Positions 6,149-6,280 of a stretch of 6,280 nucleotides of DNA are shown piece by piece. Under the pieces are notes generated by a model. That model searched no databases and had not been told where the DNA came from. It was given only the letters and a program-made list of their open reading frames with translations. Source of the DNA: Actinomycetota bacterium. Lineage in GTDB: Bacteria > Actinomycetota > Coriobacteriia > Coriobacteriales > RUG844. The stretch covers positions 1 through 6,280 of the forward strand of contig JAAXUU010000093.1 of the NCBI GenBank assembly GCA_013335845.1, given 5' to 3'. Numbering within the stretch: the stretch's first letter is position 1; every line of letters starts with the position of its first letter. Both the position numbers and the translations under genes were made by a program.

Positions 6149-6157
6149 AAAGGAAGG
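6149..6157 (+). promoter_or_regulatory. groES Shine-Dalgarno site
   Basis: AAAGGAAGG ends 8 bases before the ATG at 6166. It fixes the groES start and predicts efficient initiation, as expected for an abundant chaperonin. Confidence 0.8.
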
Positions 6158-6165
6158 TACGTTAG

Positions 6166-6280
<115 letters not shown>

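Larger units (their letters stand above)
5854..6165 (+). other. tsaD-groES intergenic region (312 bases)
   Basis: No convincing gene on either strand. In order it holds the 15-bp palindrome array (to 5897), a stretch with nothing recognised (about 5902-5990), an A+T-rich segment (about 5991-6016), a candidate promoter, the CIRCE operator with a T run, a leader stem-loop and the groES ribosome binding site. No classic GC-rich hairpin with a T tract is visible just after tsaD. The upstream operon may read through, end by another mechanism, or use the CIRCE hairpin. Confidence 0.75.

Overview
The window reads as a core-genome segment of an actinobacterium, most likely class Coriobacteriia (Eggerthellales-like). 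That placement rests on gene order, moderately high G+C and the protein style; I could not test it by search. Six genes on the + strand form one tightly packed run, followed by a 312-base regulatory gap and the first 38 codons of groES. The order alr, tsaE, tsaB, rimI, tsaD, groES is also the order around groES in Mycobacterium tuberculosis, so this is an old actinobacterial neighbourhood with local modifications.

Region 1 (1-2386): the 3' end of acpS (holo-ACP synthase), nnrD (NAD(P)HX dehydratase) and alr (alanine racemase). Region 2 (2395-2985): a family-4 Fe-S uracil-DNA glycosylase placed between alr and tsaE, where M. tuberculosis has no gene. Region 3 (2975-5853): tsaE, which overlaps by 4 bases a single 797-codon gene encoding TsaB, RimI and TsaD fused end to end. 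The protein partners of the TsaBDE step of tRNA t6A synthesis are therefore made from two coupled reading frames, with an N-acetyltransferase domain between TsaB and TsaD. Junctions along the run are 0, -8, +8, -11 and -4 bases, which suggests one transcript with translational coupling.

Region 4 (5854-6165): no gene. It opens with three GGAATTCC palindromes at an exact 15-bp period, starting in the tsaD stop codon. It then holds a candidate SigA promoter, a CIRCE operator for HrcA followed directly by seven T, a leader stem-loop and a good Shine-Dalgarno site. Region 5 (6166-6280): the start of groES, under HrcA/CIRCE heat-shock control.

The most unusual items are the three-domain fusion with a possible relic TsaD start inside it, the 15-bp palindrome array, and the terminator-like layout of the CIRCE element. 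I do not see a wholly new system such as a defence island, mobile element or CRISPR.
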